A stretch of DNA of 64,000 nt, taken from CAMDBL01 sp964498125 (GTDB lineage Bacteria; Pseudomonadota; Alphaproteobacteria; Rhizobiales; Hyphomicrobiaceae). Of the stretch, positions 45,114-56,000 are shown one piece after another (position 1 is the first letter of the stretch; each line of letters opens with the position of its first letter). The translations under genes were made by a program, and so were the position numbers. Below the pieces are notes generated by a model, which searched no databases, had not been told where the DNA came from, and was given only the letters and a program-made list of their open reading frames with translations. The DNA lies in assembly GCA_964498125.1 (NCBI GenBank), contig CAZCGE010000134.1:1-64000 (forward strand). Direction: 5' to 3'.

Positions 45114-46697
45114 ATGACAACCGGCAATGAAAAAATCCGCCGCGCCCTGCTGTCGGTCTCCGACAAGACCGGGCTGATCGAGCTGGCGCGCGCGCTGGCG
45201 AGTACCGGCGTCGAGCTGGTGTCGACCGGGGGCACGGCGGCGGCGCTGAAAGCGGCTGGGCTGTCGGTCAAGGACGTGTCCGAGCACACCGGCTTTCCCG
45301 AGCTGATGGATGGCCGGTTGAAAACGCTGCATCCCAAGGTGCATGGCGGGCTTTTGGCGGTGCGCGGCAATGCCGAACACGAGAGCCAGGCGCAAACCCA
45401 CGCCATCGCGCCCATCGATCTGCTGGTCGTCAACCTGTACCCGTTCGAGGCGACTGTGGCCAAAGGCGCCGCCTACGCCGACTGCGTCGAGAACATCGAC
45501 ATTGGCGGACCTGCCATGATCCGCGCGGCCGCCAAGAACCATGCCGCCGTGACGGTGGTGGTGGATGTCGCCGATTACGGGCGCGTGCTGGGCGAGATGG
45601 CGGCGAACGGCGGCGCGACCAGCCTCGCCCTGCGGCGCGATCTGGCACATAAGGCCTACGCGCGGACGGCCGCCTATGACGGCGCCATCTCCAACTGGCT
45701 CGGCGCGGTTGTCGAAAGTCCGGCGGGTGAGGCCACCGGCTTCCCGCGCACTTTCTCGCAGCAACTCGTCAAGAAACAGGCCCTGCGCTACGGCGAGAAC
45801 CCGCACCAGGGCGCGGCGTTCTACGTCGAACGCGACAGCCGCGAGGCCTCGATCGGCACGGCGCGCCAATTGCAGGGCAAGGCGCTGTCCTACAATAATA
45901 TCGCCGACGCCGATGCCGCGCTGGAATGCGTCAAGGCGTTCGGCACCAAGCCGGCCTGCGTCATCGTCAAGCACGCCAACCCGTGCGGCGTCGCCGAGGC
46001 AGACAGCCTGTTGGCCGCCTACGATCGCGCCTTCAAGACCGACCCTGAATCGGCTTTCGGCGGCATCATCGCGGTCAATCGCAAGCTCGACGCCGACACC
46101 GCGAAGGCCATCGTCGAGCGACAGTTCGTCGAGGTGATCATTGCGCCCGAGGTCGAGAGCAGCGCCGAGCAGGTCGTCGCCGCCAAGAAGAACGTCCGTC
46201 TGCTGGTGACCGGGGCATGGCCTCGACACAGCGCGCCGCGCCTCGACTGGAAGAAGGTCGCCGGCGGCCTGTTGGTGCAGGATGGGGACCTGGCTCTGTT
46301 CGAGGCGTTAAAAACCGTTTCGCGGCGCGCACCGACCGCCAAGGAATTGGCCGACCTGACCTTCGCCTGGACGGTGGCGAAATTCGTCAAGTCCAATGCC
46401 ATCGTCTACGCGCGCGACGGCGCCACCGTCGGCATCGGCGCGGGGCAGATGAGCCGCATCAACTCGTCCCGCATTGCCGTCATCAAGGCAGGGATGGCCG
46501 GCATACCGGTGGCCGGCTCCGTGGTCGCTTCTGATGCCTTCTTTCCGTTTGCCGACGGATTGATCGCCGCCGCCGAGGCTGGCGTCACCGCCGTCATCCA
46601 GCCCGGCGGCTCGGTTCGCGACAACGAGGTGATCGAGGCCGCCGATGCGCGCGACCTAGCCATGCTGTTCACCGGCATGCGGCATTTCCGGCATTGA
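45114..46697 (+). CDS. purH: Bifunctional AICAR transformylase / IMP cyclohydrolase
   Basis: The 527-residue enzyme catalyses the last two steps of IMP synthesis. The N-terminal cyclohydrolase domain has the MGS-like LLSVSDKTGLIELARAL and STGGTAAAL, then KTLHPKVHGGLLA. The transformylase domain has LRYGENPHQGAAFY with the catalytic Lys and His, NPCGVAEADSL, and AGQMSRINS near the C-terminus. ATG 45114 matches the family start; an upstream ATG at 45060 would add 18 residues. The gene closes the htpX-rsmB-heparinase-purH cluster, with a GNAT gene 10 bases after its stop. Confidence 0.95.
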   Translation: MTTGNEKIRRALLSVSDKTGLIELARALASTGVELVSTGGTAAALKAAGLSVKDVSEHTGFPELMDGRLKTLHPKVHGGLLAVRGNAEHESQAQTHAIAPIDLLVVNLYPFEATVAKGAAYADCVENIDIGGPAMIRAAAKNHAAVTVVVDVADYGRVLGEMAANGGATSLALRRDLAHKAYARTAAYDGAISNWLGAVVESPAGEATGFPRTFSQQLVKKQALRYGENPHQGAAFYVERDSREASIGTARQLQGKALSYNNIADADAALECVKAFGTKPACVIVKHANPCGVAEADSLLAAYDRAFKTDPESAFGGIIAVNRKLDADTAKAIVERQFVEVIIAPEVESSAEQVVAAKKNVRLLVTGAWPRHSAPRLDWKKVAGGLLVQDGDLALFEALKTVSRRAPTAKELADLTFAWTVAKFVKSNAIVYARDGATVGIGAGQMSRINSSRIAVIKAGMAGIPVAGSVVASDAFFPFADGLIAAAEAGVTAVIQPGGSVRDNEVIEAADARDLAMLFTGMRHFRH

Positions 46698-46707
46698 GGT
46701 GAAGCGC

Positions 46708-47259
46708 ATGCCGGCCCAACCGGTGCCGATCGCACCTGCTGTCCTGCTTCGGCCCGTCGCGCGCACCGACGAGGCGCTGATCGAAGCCTGGATCCGGCAG
46801 CCCGACATCCAGCGCTGGTGGGGCGATGCGGCCAGCGCCTTTGCCGAGGTGCGCCTGGCGCTATCCTCACCCTCCGCCCTCTGCCGTATCATCCAGGTCG
46901 ATGGCCGGGCGGCCGGCTATGGGCACGCCATCGACGCCGCACTGTGGGGCAGCCATCTGCCGCAAGGGCTACCGGCCGGAACCTGGGATCTCGACCTTTT
47001 CATCGCCGAGCCGGCGACGCGCGGCCGTGGTGCTGGCGAGGCAGCGCTGCGGCTGCTGACCGCGGAGGTTTTCTCGACAACGTTGGCCGTCGCCGTTTCG
47101 GTGTTCACCTCGGTCAAGAACGAGGCCGCCGTCCGTGTCTATGAAAAAGCCGGCTTCCGATGGGTGCGCATCCTCGAGGACCCGATCTTCGGCCCCGTGT
47201 GGATGATGCTGCTGCATCGCCCGCAGCACGCAGCCAAGTCCGGCAAGATGGGAGCGTGA
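46708..47259 (+). CDS. GNAT-family N-acetyltransferase
   Basis: The 183-residue protein resembles the aminoglycoside 6'-acetyltransferase (RimJ/AacA4-like) branch: the substrate loop QPDIQRWWGD near the N-terminus, the strand TWDLDLFIAEPATRGRGAGE carrying the acetyl-CoA pyrophosphate loop (RGRGAG), and NEAAVRVYEKAGFRWVR at the end. The start at 46708 is preceded by GAGGT; GTG 46699 is possible. It lies 10 bases after purH and is probably co-transcribed. The acceptor is unknown; a resistance role should not be assumed from the fold alone. Confidence 0.82.
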   Translation: MPAQPVPIAPAVLLRPVARTDEALIEAWIRQPDIQRWWGDAASAFAEVRLALSSPSALCRIIQVDGRAAGYGHAIDAALWGSHLPQGLPAGTWDLDLFIAEPATRGRGAGEAALRLLTAEVFSTTLAVAVSVFTSVKNEAAVRVYEKAGFRWVRILEDPIFGPVWMMLLHRPQHAAKSGKMGA

Positions 47260-47270
47260 GGTCGGCCCCT

Positions 47271-48275
47271 TTAGGCCACACCGGCCCTGAGCAGGTCGTG
47301 GACGTGAACGACGCCAACCGGTTTGCCCTGGTCGACGACGAACAATGCCGTGATGCGGCTGGCGTTGATGATCTCCAGCGCCTCGGCGGCGAGCGTATCG
47401 GGCGACACCGTCTTCGGATTCTTCGTCATGATGTCGCCGACGCTGGAGCGCAGGAAATCAGCGCCCATGTGCCGGCGCAGATCGCCGTCGGTGACAATGC
47501 CGACCAGCTTGCCCTTGTTGTCGACGACCCCGAGGCAGCCGAGGCTTTTCTGTGTCATCACCACCAGCGCCGTGCCCATCGCCTCGCTTTTCAGCGCCAG
47601 CGGCAGCCGGTCACCCTTATGCATCACGTCGGCCACATACTTGAGGCTGGCCCCCAGGGAACCGCCGGGGTGGAACACCTTGAAGTCGTGCGCGGTGAAG
47701 CCCTTGGCCTCGAGTAGGGCGACAGCGAGGCAGTCACCGATGGCCAGCTGCATCGTGGTCGAGGTGGTGGGCGCCAGCCCGTGCGGGCAAGCCTCCTTGG
47801 CTTTCGGCAACTCCAGAACCACGTCCGACTGTTGGCCGAGAGCGGAGTCCAAACGCGAGGTGATGGAGATCAACGGCACGCTGAAGCGGCGCGAGTAGGT
47901 GATGATATTGCCGAGCTCCACAGTCTCACCCGACCAGGAGATGGCAAGAATCACATCCTCGCGCGTGATCATGCCGAGGTCGCCGTGACTGGCCTCGGTC
48001 GGATGCACGAAAAACGCCGGCGTGCCGGTCGAGGCGAACGTGGCGGCGACCTTCTGGCCGATGTGGCCGCTCTTGCCGATGCCGGAAACAATGACCCGGC
48101 CACGCGCGGCCTTGAGGATCAGTACGGCCTGGCGGAAGGGCTCGGCCATGCCATTGTCGAGCGCGGCCTTGAGGGCAATGAGACCCTCGCTCTCGAGCTC
48201 GAGCGTACGCCGGGCCGAATTGAGCATGGCTCTGGCCTCCGTCTTGCCGCCGGCAACGACTTCGAGCTTAGGCAT
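47271..48275 (-). CDS. kdsD: D-arabinose 5-phosphate isomerase
   Basis: The 334-residue protein has an N-terminal SIS domain (GRVIVSGIGKSGHIGQKVAA; TEASHGDLGMI; ISWSGETVEL; SRLDSALGQQSDVVL) and two C-terminal CBS domains (VADVMHKGD, VGDIMTKNPKTVSPDTL). The SIS-CBS2 layout is that of KdsD/GutQ, which makes arabinose 5-phosphate for Kdo and LPS synthesis. ATG 48275 was chosen because GGGAG lies 7 bases upstream, although ATGs at 48290 and 48311 exist. It converges on the purH-GNAT cluster and is divergent from the toxin-antitoxin pair. Confidence 0.92.
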   Translation of the reverse strand: MPKLEVVAGGKTEARAMLNSARRTLELESEGLIALKAALDNGMAEPFRQAVLILKAARGRVIVSGIGKSGHIGQKVAATFASTGTPAFFVHPTEASHGDLGMITREDVILAISWSGETVELGNIITYSRRFSVPLISITSRLDSALGQQSDVVLELPKAKEACPHGLAPTTSTTMQLAIGDCLAVALLEAKGFTAHDFKVFHPGGSLGASLKYVADVMHKGDRLPLALKSEAMGTALVVMTQKSLGCLGVVDNKGKLVGIVTDGDLRRHMGADFLRSSVGDIMTKNPKTVSPDTLAAEALEIINASRITALFVVDQGKPVGVVHVHDLLRAGVA

Positions 48276-48516
48276 CAAATTCTCCCACATGAAAGACATA
48301 CTATGTAGCAAAGCCGCGCCGCCGCGCCAAACACTGCCGAAGCCTCTTCAACCGGTCATAAGTGACGCCTGCGCACGTCCAATACCAAATTTGACATGAC
48401 TTGCAGTCATGCAATTCCAATGCGAGATGGATATAGCGGTTAATATATCGTGATACGGCGCAACAGCGTAGCCGGTCGGCCCCGACTTGCCCGATCATGG
48501 AATCCGACGATAGTCC

Positions 48517-48545
48517 TTGTCAGGCATATGCATTCTAAGGTATAT
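48517..48545 (+). promoter_or_regulatory. Possible promoter of the higBA-like pair
   Basis: TTGTCA and GTATAT are separated by 17 bases in an AT-rich stretch. The first gene begins with GTG only 6 bases after the -10-like box, so a leaderless or very short leader transcript would result. An AAGG at 48537-48540 could alternatively serve as a ribosome binding site on a longer message. Seen by eye only. Confidence 0.3.
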
Positions 48546-48550
48546 CTGTC

Positions 48551-48916
48551 GTGGCATGGCAAGTGGAGCAGCATCCGAGGTTTGCCGAGGAGCTGGGCGG
48601 GCTCGCGGAAGTGGTCCAAGACGATGTCCTGGCGCTGTCGGAAGCGCTGAAACAGCTCGGGCCACAACTGAAGCGGCCGCGCTCGGACACGCTGAACGGC
48701 TCCAAGCACGCCAACATGAAAGAGCTTCGCTTCAATGCCGATAACGGGGTCTGGCGTGTGGCTTACGCTTTCGATCCCGAGCGGAAGGCCATTCTGCTGG
48801 TCGCGGGTGACAAATCGGGCGGATCGCAGAAGCGGTTCTACAAGGCGCTGATCAGCATAGCGGATGCGAGGTTCGACGAGCACCTCGCGGCGCTGAAAAA
48901 CAGGAGGCGGGCATGA
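48551..48916 (+). CDS. RelE/HigB-type toxin (Gp49-like, DUF891)
   Basis: The 121-residue protein has the fold and motifs of phage-derived Gp49/HigB-like toxins: KRPRSDTLNGSKHANMKELR, NGVWRVAYAFDPERKAILL, VAGDKSGGSQKRFYKALI. Related toxins are ribosome-dependent mRNA endonucleases. It starts with GTG 48551. The antitoxin gene follows with a 4-base overlap, the toxin-first order of higBA modules. The basic residues and the Arg/Lys-rich C-terminus are consistent with RNA binding. It lies between kdsD and a gene-poor stretch. Confidence 0.85.
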   Translation: MAWQVEQHPRFAEELGGLAEVVQDDVLALSEALKQLGPQLKRPRSDTLNGSKHANMKELRFNADNGVWRVAYAFDPERKAILLVAGDKSGGSQKRFYKALISIADARFDEHLAALKNRRRA

Positions 48917-49257
48917 CGAAAGAGTACCGCGCTGTTCCGGTCGATGAGACGATCGGGCGTTTGCCCGCCGCGCGGCAGGCCCGCATCAAGGCGCGTGCCG
49001 CCGAGATCGTCGCCGAGGAGCTGGCTCTGCGTGATCTGCGCAGGCTGCGCCACGTGACACAGGAGGAACTCGCGAGACGCTTGGGTGGCCGGCAGGTTTA
49101 CATCTCCCGACTCGAGCGGCGCACCGACATGAAACTGTCGACGCTCAAGAGCTACGTTGAGGCGATCGGCGGCGAGCTGCAACTGGTCGTGTCGTTTCCA
49201 GAGGGTACCGAGGTACATCTCAAGCACCTTGGCGGCAGCGGCGAGGACGCGACATAG
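48913..49257 (+). CDS. XRE-family antitoxin (HigA-like)
   Basis: The 114-residue protein has a helix-turn-helix in the C-terminal half: RLRHVTQEELARRLGGRQVY, then ISRLERRTDMKLSTLKSYVEAI, typical of HigA-type antitoxins that bind their own promoter. The N-terminal helical part (ARIKARAAEIVAEELALRDLR) would contact the toxin. ATG overlaps the toxin stop (ATGA), so the two are translated together. The operator would be the AT-rich region upstream of the toxin gene. Confidence 0.87.
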   Translation: MTKEYRAVPVDETIGRLPAARQARIKARAAEIVAEELALRDLRRLRHVTQEELARRLGGRQVYISRLERRTDMKLSTLKSYVEAIGGELQLVVSFPEGTEVHLKHLGGSGEDAT

Positions 49258-49624
49258 CGAGTAGCAGCCAAATCAATGAACTCGACGGTGGTCGTGCGGC
49301 CATCAGCACCGTGCCATCCGGCGTCGAAAACGCCGGCCGGGGTGGCAGTAGCATATAGCCCAGGTCGGGCCTGTCGATGCGGGACGCATCGCTGCGCGAT
49401 GATGCGAGATCCGACTTTCCACGACACCAGGTCGCGTCGGGCCTCGCTTGGCTTGTCTGTTGCATGCCTTCGGCATGACGGAGCCGCGCTCTCGCGGCCT
49501 CACTCGCCCCGACCTAAAGGACTATCCTCCTCGGCGCCTCTGGGCGCGGCGCGTCCAAGTGGAACTTGGCTGCGCCAAGACGCGGCCATGACGACGCTTT
49601 CGCGATCACCCGTTGCCGCGCCCT
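49258..49624. other. Gene-poor stretch after the toxin-antitoxin pair
   Basis: I see no supported gene in this 367-base gap. Frames on both strands lack binding sites and family resemblance. There are several inverted GC-rich motifs (for instance gatgcgggacgcatc at about 49374-49388) but no T-run. It may be debris of an accessory insertion that carried the toxin-antitoxin pair. Confidence 0.45.
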
Positions 49625-50164
49625 TCAGCACTCCTTGAATAAAGTGGACAAGCAGCGCCAGCTCTTCTTGGCGACAGAGTTGACGGCGCCGCCGGTCTTC
49701 TTGGCCGCATCGCCAACCGCGTCCGTCGCTTTCTGCAACTGGTCCTGGCTGGAGCTGGCGGTCCGCTTGGCGAGGTCGGCAACCGTTTCGGGTGGGCCCG
49801 ACTTGGGCGGCGCGCCGGCGGCGGGCGCTGTTGCCTCCGCGGCTGGTTCCCGGTCAGGCGGAACAAACGGCGCGAGCCCGACGTCGACCGTGCGCACCGG
49901 ACCTTCGCACGTCGCCTGCTGGCGGCGCACGCCGCACGTGTCGTGCCTGCCCGACTTGGCAATCTCGGTGATGCAGAGCAGGTTGAGGCGGGCGTCGCCA
50001 GTCGCGGTGCCGCCGCTGCTCGGTTGGCAGCGGTAGGTCGCGGCGGGGCCTTCACACACGACGCAAATACCCTGCGCCTGAGCTGCCAAGCTTGGCCACA
50101 CCAGCGCCGCCGCAAGCAAGAGGCCAACCGCAGGTCTTTTCGACGCTTCATGGACTTGGCGCAT
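49625..50164 (-). CDS. Secreted small cysteine-containing protein, unknown function
   Basis: The 179-residue protein has a signal peptide (about residues 1-30, hydrophobic VGLLLAAALVWPSLAAQAQG). The mature part has paired cysteines (GICVVCEGPAATYRCQ, LLCITEIAKSGRHDTCGVRR, QQATCEGPV), an Ala/Pro-rich low-complexity linker, and ends CLSTLFKEC. At least eight cysteines could form disulfides in the periplasm. I know similar proteins in Rhizobiales but no function. ATG 50164 is used; ATG 50200 would lengthen the leader. Its neighbours are unrelated. Confidence 0.65.
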   Translation of the reverse strand: MRQVHEASKRPAVGLLLAAALVWPSLAAQAQGICVVCEGPAATYRCQPSSGGTATGDARLNLLCITEIAKSGRHDTCGVRRQQATCEGPVRTVDVGLAPFVPPDREPAAEATAPAAGAPPKSGPPETVADLAKRTASSSQDQLQKATDAVGDAAKKTGGAVNSVAKKSWRCLSTLFKEC

Positions 50165-50242
50165 ACATGGCCCATTCAGGCGTGAAAACGGCAACACCAT
50201 GGCGGACCGGGATCGTTGCCGGGCCCGTGTCGCCAGCGTGCG

Positions 50243-50866
50243 TCATGGCGTGCCGTTACGGCCATGCCGCATGTAGGCGGGCCGCTCGGCAAGGCGGTCA
50301 TAGTAGGCCGTGACCCTATCGAGCCGCGGCTTCTTGAAATCGATACTGAACCAACGATTGACGGCGAGTCCCGCGGGAATGTCGGCGATGGTGAATTTGG
50401 CACCCATCAGGTAGGGGCCGGACGCCGTCAGGTGGTCGTCGAGCCGCTGCATCTGCCTAGTCAGGTTGGCGATGCCCCGCTCGATCTGCCTGGGGTCGGC
50501 GAAGTCGGCGTGCTTCAGGTGGAGGCCCCAGAATACATCCCGCACGCCGACCGCGAGATCCATCGCGGCCCAGTCCATCCAGGCCTCGACCATCGCGCGC
50601 TGCCGCGGGTCGGCTGGATAGAGGTCCTCGCGCCGATGCTTGGCGGCCAGGTAACGGACGATGCTGTTGGACTCGCGCAGGATGAAGCCGTCATCGTCGA
50701 TCACCGGCACGACGCCGAAGCGGCTGACTTTCAGGAAGTCCGGCGAATCGGTCGGCATAAAGCCGCGGCCGAAGTCGAAGCGCTCGTGGGCCAGGCCGAT
50801 CTCGGCGCAGAACCACAGCACCTTGCGCACGTTGATCGAGTTGTCGCGGCCGTAGATCTTCAGCAC
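50243..50866 (-). CDS. Glutathione S-transferase family protein
   Basis: The 207-residue protein has an N-terminal thioredoxin-like domain (LKIYGRDNSINVRKVLWFCA, with Ser/Asn near the active site, and the cis-Pro loop FGVVPVIDDDGFILRESNSI binding glutathione) and a helical C-terminal domain (FTIADIPAGLAVNRW, the usual N-capping box). GTG 50866 has GGGAGG well placed upstream and gives the family start; no ATG is present there. It is a single gene; the next gene on the right (Bug receptor) diverges. A detoxification or catabolic role is possible; the substrate is unknown. Confidence 0.88.
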   Translation of the reverse strand: MLKIYGRDNSINVRKVLWFCAEIGLAHERFDFGRGFMPTDSPDFLKVSRFGVVPVIDDDGFILRESNSIVRYLAAKHRREDLYPADPRQRAMVEAWMDWAAMDLAVGVRDVFWGLHLKHADFADPRQIERGIANLTRQMQRLDDHLTASGPYLMGAKFTIADIPAGLAVNRWFSIDFKKPRLDRVTAYYDRLAERPAYMRHGRNGTP

Positions 50867-51121
50867 TGTGAGCCTCCCTTGCGCCTGTAGCTCCCGCGGG
50901 ACGCCCTTACAGTAGACGGCCGCGGGCAGGAGCGAAAGCCGGCGAAGCGTCCGGTGTACAAGCTTCGGGCCGTCGCCGAGCCTGCCTGTCTGATCGAGGC
51001 CGCGCTTCACGGCCAATGCCGGGCATCGCGCCGCATGCTATTGGAAGTTGCACGTCGCGAGTGAGCCAGCGATGCGCCGCATTGACATACCCAATTCGAC
51101 CAACCGGAGCAGGAGGACATC

Positions 51122-52138
51122 ATGACGGAGTTCGATCGGCGCCAAATCCTGATCGGGAGCGCCGCCACCGCCGCTGCAGCCGGTGTTGCCAGTCCCGCGC
51201 TCATCAGTCCCGCGCTGGCGCAGGCGGCCTATCCCAGCCGTCAGATCACGATCATCTCGCCAGCGGTCGCCGGCAGCCAGTCTGACGTGTTCGCGCGCGT
51301 GCTGGCCGCGCCGATGCAGCAGAAGTTCGGCGTGCCGGTGATCGTGGAAAACCGCGGCGGCGCCGGTGGCATTCTCGGCACCCGTGCCGCCGTTGCCGCC
51401 CCGCCGGACGGCCACACGCTGGTCTATGGCTCCAACAGCGGCTTCATCATCGCACCCCAACTGCGCGAGCCGGTCCCCTATGTGACGCCGCGCGATCTGA
51501 CACCGGTCGCCATCACCCTGGGCGGTCCTTCGATCATCGTCGTCAATCCCAAGCTGCCGATCACGACGCCGCGGGAGTTGGTCGCCTACCTCCAGGCAAA
51601 CCCCGGCAAGCTCAATCTCGGCAGCCACGGCGTCGGCTCGTTCAGCCACGTGGCGATGGAGCTGTTCATGGCTGAGACCGCAACGCAGATGGCGCACGTG
51701 CCGTTCAACGGCGGCGGTCCCCTCTCGGTCGCGTTCCTCAGCTCGACCATCGACATCGCGCTGTTCGACGTGCTCTCGATCGCGCCGCACGTGCAGGCTG
51801 GCGCGGCGCGGGTCGTGGCCCAGGTCGGCGAGCAGCGCTCGCCGCTATTCCCCAGCGTGCCGCTGGTGTCGGAGACCGTGGCGCCAGCAGTGCGCGCCAA
51901 CTACTGGCTCGGCGTGTTCGCGCCGAAGGCCACGCCCGCCCCCGTCCTCGAGCTGCTGCACTCGGAGACCATGCGTATCATGGCGCTGCCGGAGAACCGC
52001 GAGCGCGTCGCCGCCGCCTCTATGCTGGTGACGCCGATGACACTGCCTGAGGTCAACGCCAAGGTCGATCGCGAGTGGGAGGAGTGGGGCCGCATCATCC
52101 GCGCGCGCAAGCTCGGCGGCATCGGCGCCAGCAAGTAG
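51122..52138 (+). CDS. Bug-family (TctC) periplasmic solute receptor 3
   Basis: The 338-residue secreted receptor has a twin-arginine-like signal (FDRRQILIGSAATAAAAG), cleaved near ALAQA. Bug motifs are present: YPSRQITIISPAVAGSQSD, VIVENRGGAGGILGTRAAVA, LNLGSHGVGSFSHVAMELF. Start 51122 has AGGAGG. It stands alone, without transporter subunits, and is the third receptor of this family in the window, a typical alphaproteobacterial/betaproteobacterial expansion. The ligand is unknown, probably a carboxylate. Confidence 0.88.
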   Translation: MTEFDRRQILIGSAATAAAAGVASPALISPALAQAAYPSRQITIISPAVAGSQSDVFARVLAAPMQQKFGVPVIVENRGGAGGILGTRAAVAAPPDGHTLVYGSNSGFIIAPQLREPVPYVTPRDLTPVAITLGGPSIIVVNPKLPITTPRELVAYLQANPGKLNLGSHGVGSFSHVAMELFMAETATQMAHVPFNGGGPLSVAFLSSTIDIALFDVLSIAPHVQAGAARVVAQVGEQRSPLFPSVPLVSETVAPAVRANYWLGVFAPKATPAPVLELLHSETMRIMALPENRERVAAASMLVTPMTLPEVNAKVDREWEEWGRIIRARKLGGIGASK

Positions 52139-52330
52139 GGACACTGCCGAAAAAGCGCATGCGGACCTCGTGGGCTCGTGGCGTGGCGCCCCGGCCTGCA
52201 CCGGCCATGACCTCGACGGCGATGGCAGCACGCTACAGTTCTTGCCGGGCCGCCGTGTGGCCGCTGACCGCCAAGCGCGTCGGCTCTGGCAGACCGACCT
52301 CGGCACCGAGCCCCGCAATCCCTTCTGATC

Positions 52331-52927
52331 TCAGCCATGCGTCCTGGCCCATGCCAGCGCCTCGTCGAGCCGGTCGTTGCCCCAGAACAGCTCGCCGTCG
52401 GCGGTGACGAAGGCCGGCGCGCCGAAGATGCCGAGGCGCTGCGCCTGCTCGGTGGCGGCGCGCAGCTGGTCCTTGACGGGCGGGGTCGCGGCGCGGGTCA
52501 GGACAGCCGCGCCGTCATGGCCGAGTTTCGTCAGGACACTGCCGATCGTCTCCGGCTTGGCGATGTCCTGGCCTTCGGCGAACTGCGCCGAATACATGGC
52601 CCGGCTGAAAGCCGGCCGCGCGGCATCATCGAGCGCCACTGCCGATCGCGCGGCCAGCAGGCTCACCTGCGGAAATGGCGTCGGCTGCTGGAACGCCAAG
52701 CCGTGACCGGCGCAGATGCGCTGCATGTCGCGCCACATGTAGCGGCCCTTGGACGGGAAAAGGTTGAAGGGCGAGGAGGTCCAGCCCTGCGCGGCGAAGA
52801 TCGGCCCGAGCAGGAAGGGCCGCCAACGCAGGTCGACGCCGGCCTGAGCCGCGGCCGCCTCGATGCGCATGGCCGAGGGGTAGGAATAGGTCGAGGCGAA
52901 CTCGTACCAGAAATCCAGCGTCGTCAT
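52331..52927 (-). CDS. 2-hydroxychromene-2-carboxylate isomerase-like protein 2
   Basis: The 198-residue DsbA-fold protein has Ser12 in FASTYSYPSAM at the CxxC-equivalent position, the WRPFLLGPIFAAQGW segment and the C-terminal GIFGAPAFVTADGELFWGNDRL. It belongs to the same family as 34522-35130 but is more typical. ATG 52927 overlaps the stop of the glycine-oxidase-like gene (ATGA), so the two are translationally coupled. Its physiological role is not evident from the partner. Confidence 0.88.
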   Translation of the reverse strand: MTTLDFWYEFASTYSYPSAMRIEAAAAQAGVDLRWRPFLLGPIFAAQGWTSSPFNLFPSKGRYMWRDMQRICAGHGLAFQQPTPFPQVSLLAARSAVALDDAARPAFSRAMYSAQFAEGQDIAKPETIGSVLTKLGHDGAAVLTRAATPPVKDQLRAATEQAQRLGIFGAPAFVTADGELFWGNDRLDEALAWARTHG

Positions 52928-53946
52928 GTGACCTCCGGGTTCGCGGCGAACAGGGGATGCTCGGCGTTCCCCGTTTCCAAGTAGTCGGCGACGGCCCGGG
53001 CCAGCACCGGCGCCAGCAGGTATCCATGGCGGTAGGCGCCGTTGACCAGGATGCGCCGGCCGCGCGCATTAATGCGCGGCACGTTGTCGGCAAACGCCGG
53101 CCGCACGCCGGCGCCAAGCTCGACGATCTCGGCTTCGGCAAAGCCTGGATGAACGGCGTATGCCGCGCCGAGCAGGTCGAGGGCGGAGCGCACGGTGACG
53201 GCGCCCATGTCGTCGCTCTCGATCATGGTGGCGCCGACCATGTAAAGATCATCACCCCACGGCACGACGTAAAGCGGGAAGCGGGGGTGCAATAGCCGGA
53301 CCGGCCGTGACAATTTCACGTCGCTGGCACGTAGCACCGCCATCTCGCCGCGCACGCCGCGCAGGCCGCTCAGATCCGAGCGCGCCGCATAGCCGCGGCA
53401 GTCGATCACCGCTTCGCCGGCGGCCGCCGCCTGCCAAACCGGCTCCGCCACCGGATCGCCGAAGCGGATGCTAGCGCCGAGCCGCCGCAGCTCCGAGAGC
53501 AAAAAGGCCAAGGCGTCGCGCGGGACGACGTGGGCCTCATCGGCGAAGTAGAGGCTGCGTGGGAAGCGGTCGGCCAGCTCAGGCTCCAGAGCTGCCAGCT
53601 CCCCGGTCTCGAGCCAGCGGTGTCCCGCGGTCATCCGGGCAAAGCGCGTCAGCTCGCCGCGATCACGTGCCGTGGTGACGACCAGCGTACCGCGCTGGAC
53701 CACCCCGGGGTAGGCCTCGCGCCAATGGGCGAGGCCCTCCAATCCAAGCTCCTGCACCAGAGGTGGTGCGGCTTCGGCTTCGCAATAAGGCGCCAGCATG
53801 GCGCCCGCGAAACGGCTGGCGGCGCCCGGCGCGGTCTCCGCCGTCGCCTCGCGCAGCGTCACGGCATGGCCACGCCGCGCCAGCTCGAACGCCTGCCACA
53901 GGCCAGTCACGCCAGCGCCGACGACGGTGATGGAGAGCTTTGTCAT
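52924..53946 (-). CDS. FAD-dependent oxidoreductase, ThiO (glycine oxidase)-like
   Basis: The 340-residue D-amino-acid-oxidase-type flavoprotein has the dinucleotide-binding motif VVGAGVTGLWQAFELARRGH at the start, ASRFAGAMLAPY near the flavin, an Arg/Tyr-bearing central substrate domain (HPRFPLYVVPWGDDLYMVGA), and the C-terminal GAYRHGYLLAPVLARAVADY. ThiO makes iminoglycine for thiazole synthesis, but no thi gene is nearby, so the assignment is by domain only. It follows hairpin D and is coupled to the isomerase gene downstream. Confidence 0.85.
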   Translation of the reverse strand: MTKLSITVVGAGVTGLWQAFELARRGHAVTLREATAETAPGAASRFAGAMLAPYCEAEAAPPLVQELGLEGLAHWREAYPGVVQRGTLVVTTARDRGELTRFARMTAGHRWLETGELAALEPELADRFPRSLYFADEAHVVPRDALAFLLSELRRLGASIRFGDPVAEPVWQAAAAGEAVIDCRGYAARSDLSGLRGVRGEMAVLRASDVKLSRPVRLLHPRFPLYVVPWGDDLYMVGATMIESDDMGAVTVRSALDLLGAAYAVHPGFAEAEIVELGAGVRPAFADNVPRINARGRRILVNGAYRHGYLLAPVLARAVADYLETGNAEHPLFAANPEVT

Positions 53947-53963
53947 GGGTGATGATTTAGCAT

Positions 53964-55914
<1,951 letters not shown>

Positions 55915-56000
55915 GCGGAGTAACAGCCTGTGTCGTTGGGTCGGCTCACGGCGCATTTCGCCCACTCCTGGGCGAATGTGTAGTGTCGCGCACTCCTGGC

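Noticed and set aside
46708..47259. Aminoglycoside resistance gene
   Set aside because: The GNAT resembles the AacA4 branch only at fold level and sits in a housekeeping cluster after purH without mobile elements; a resistance label is not justified.
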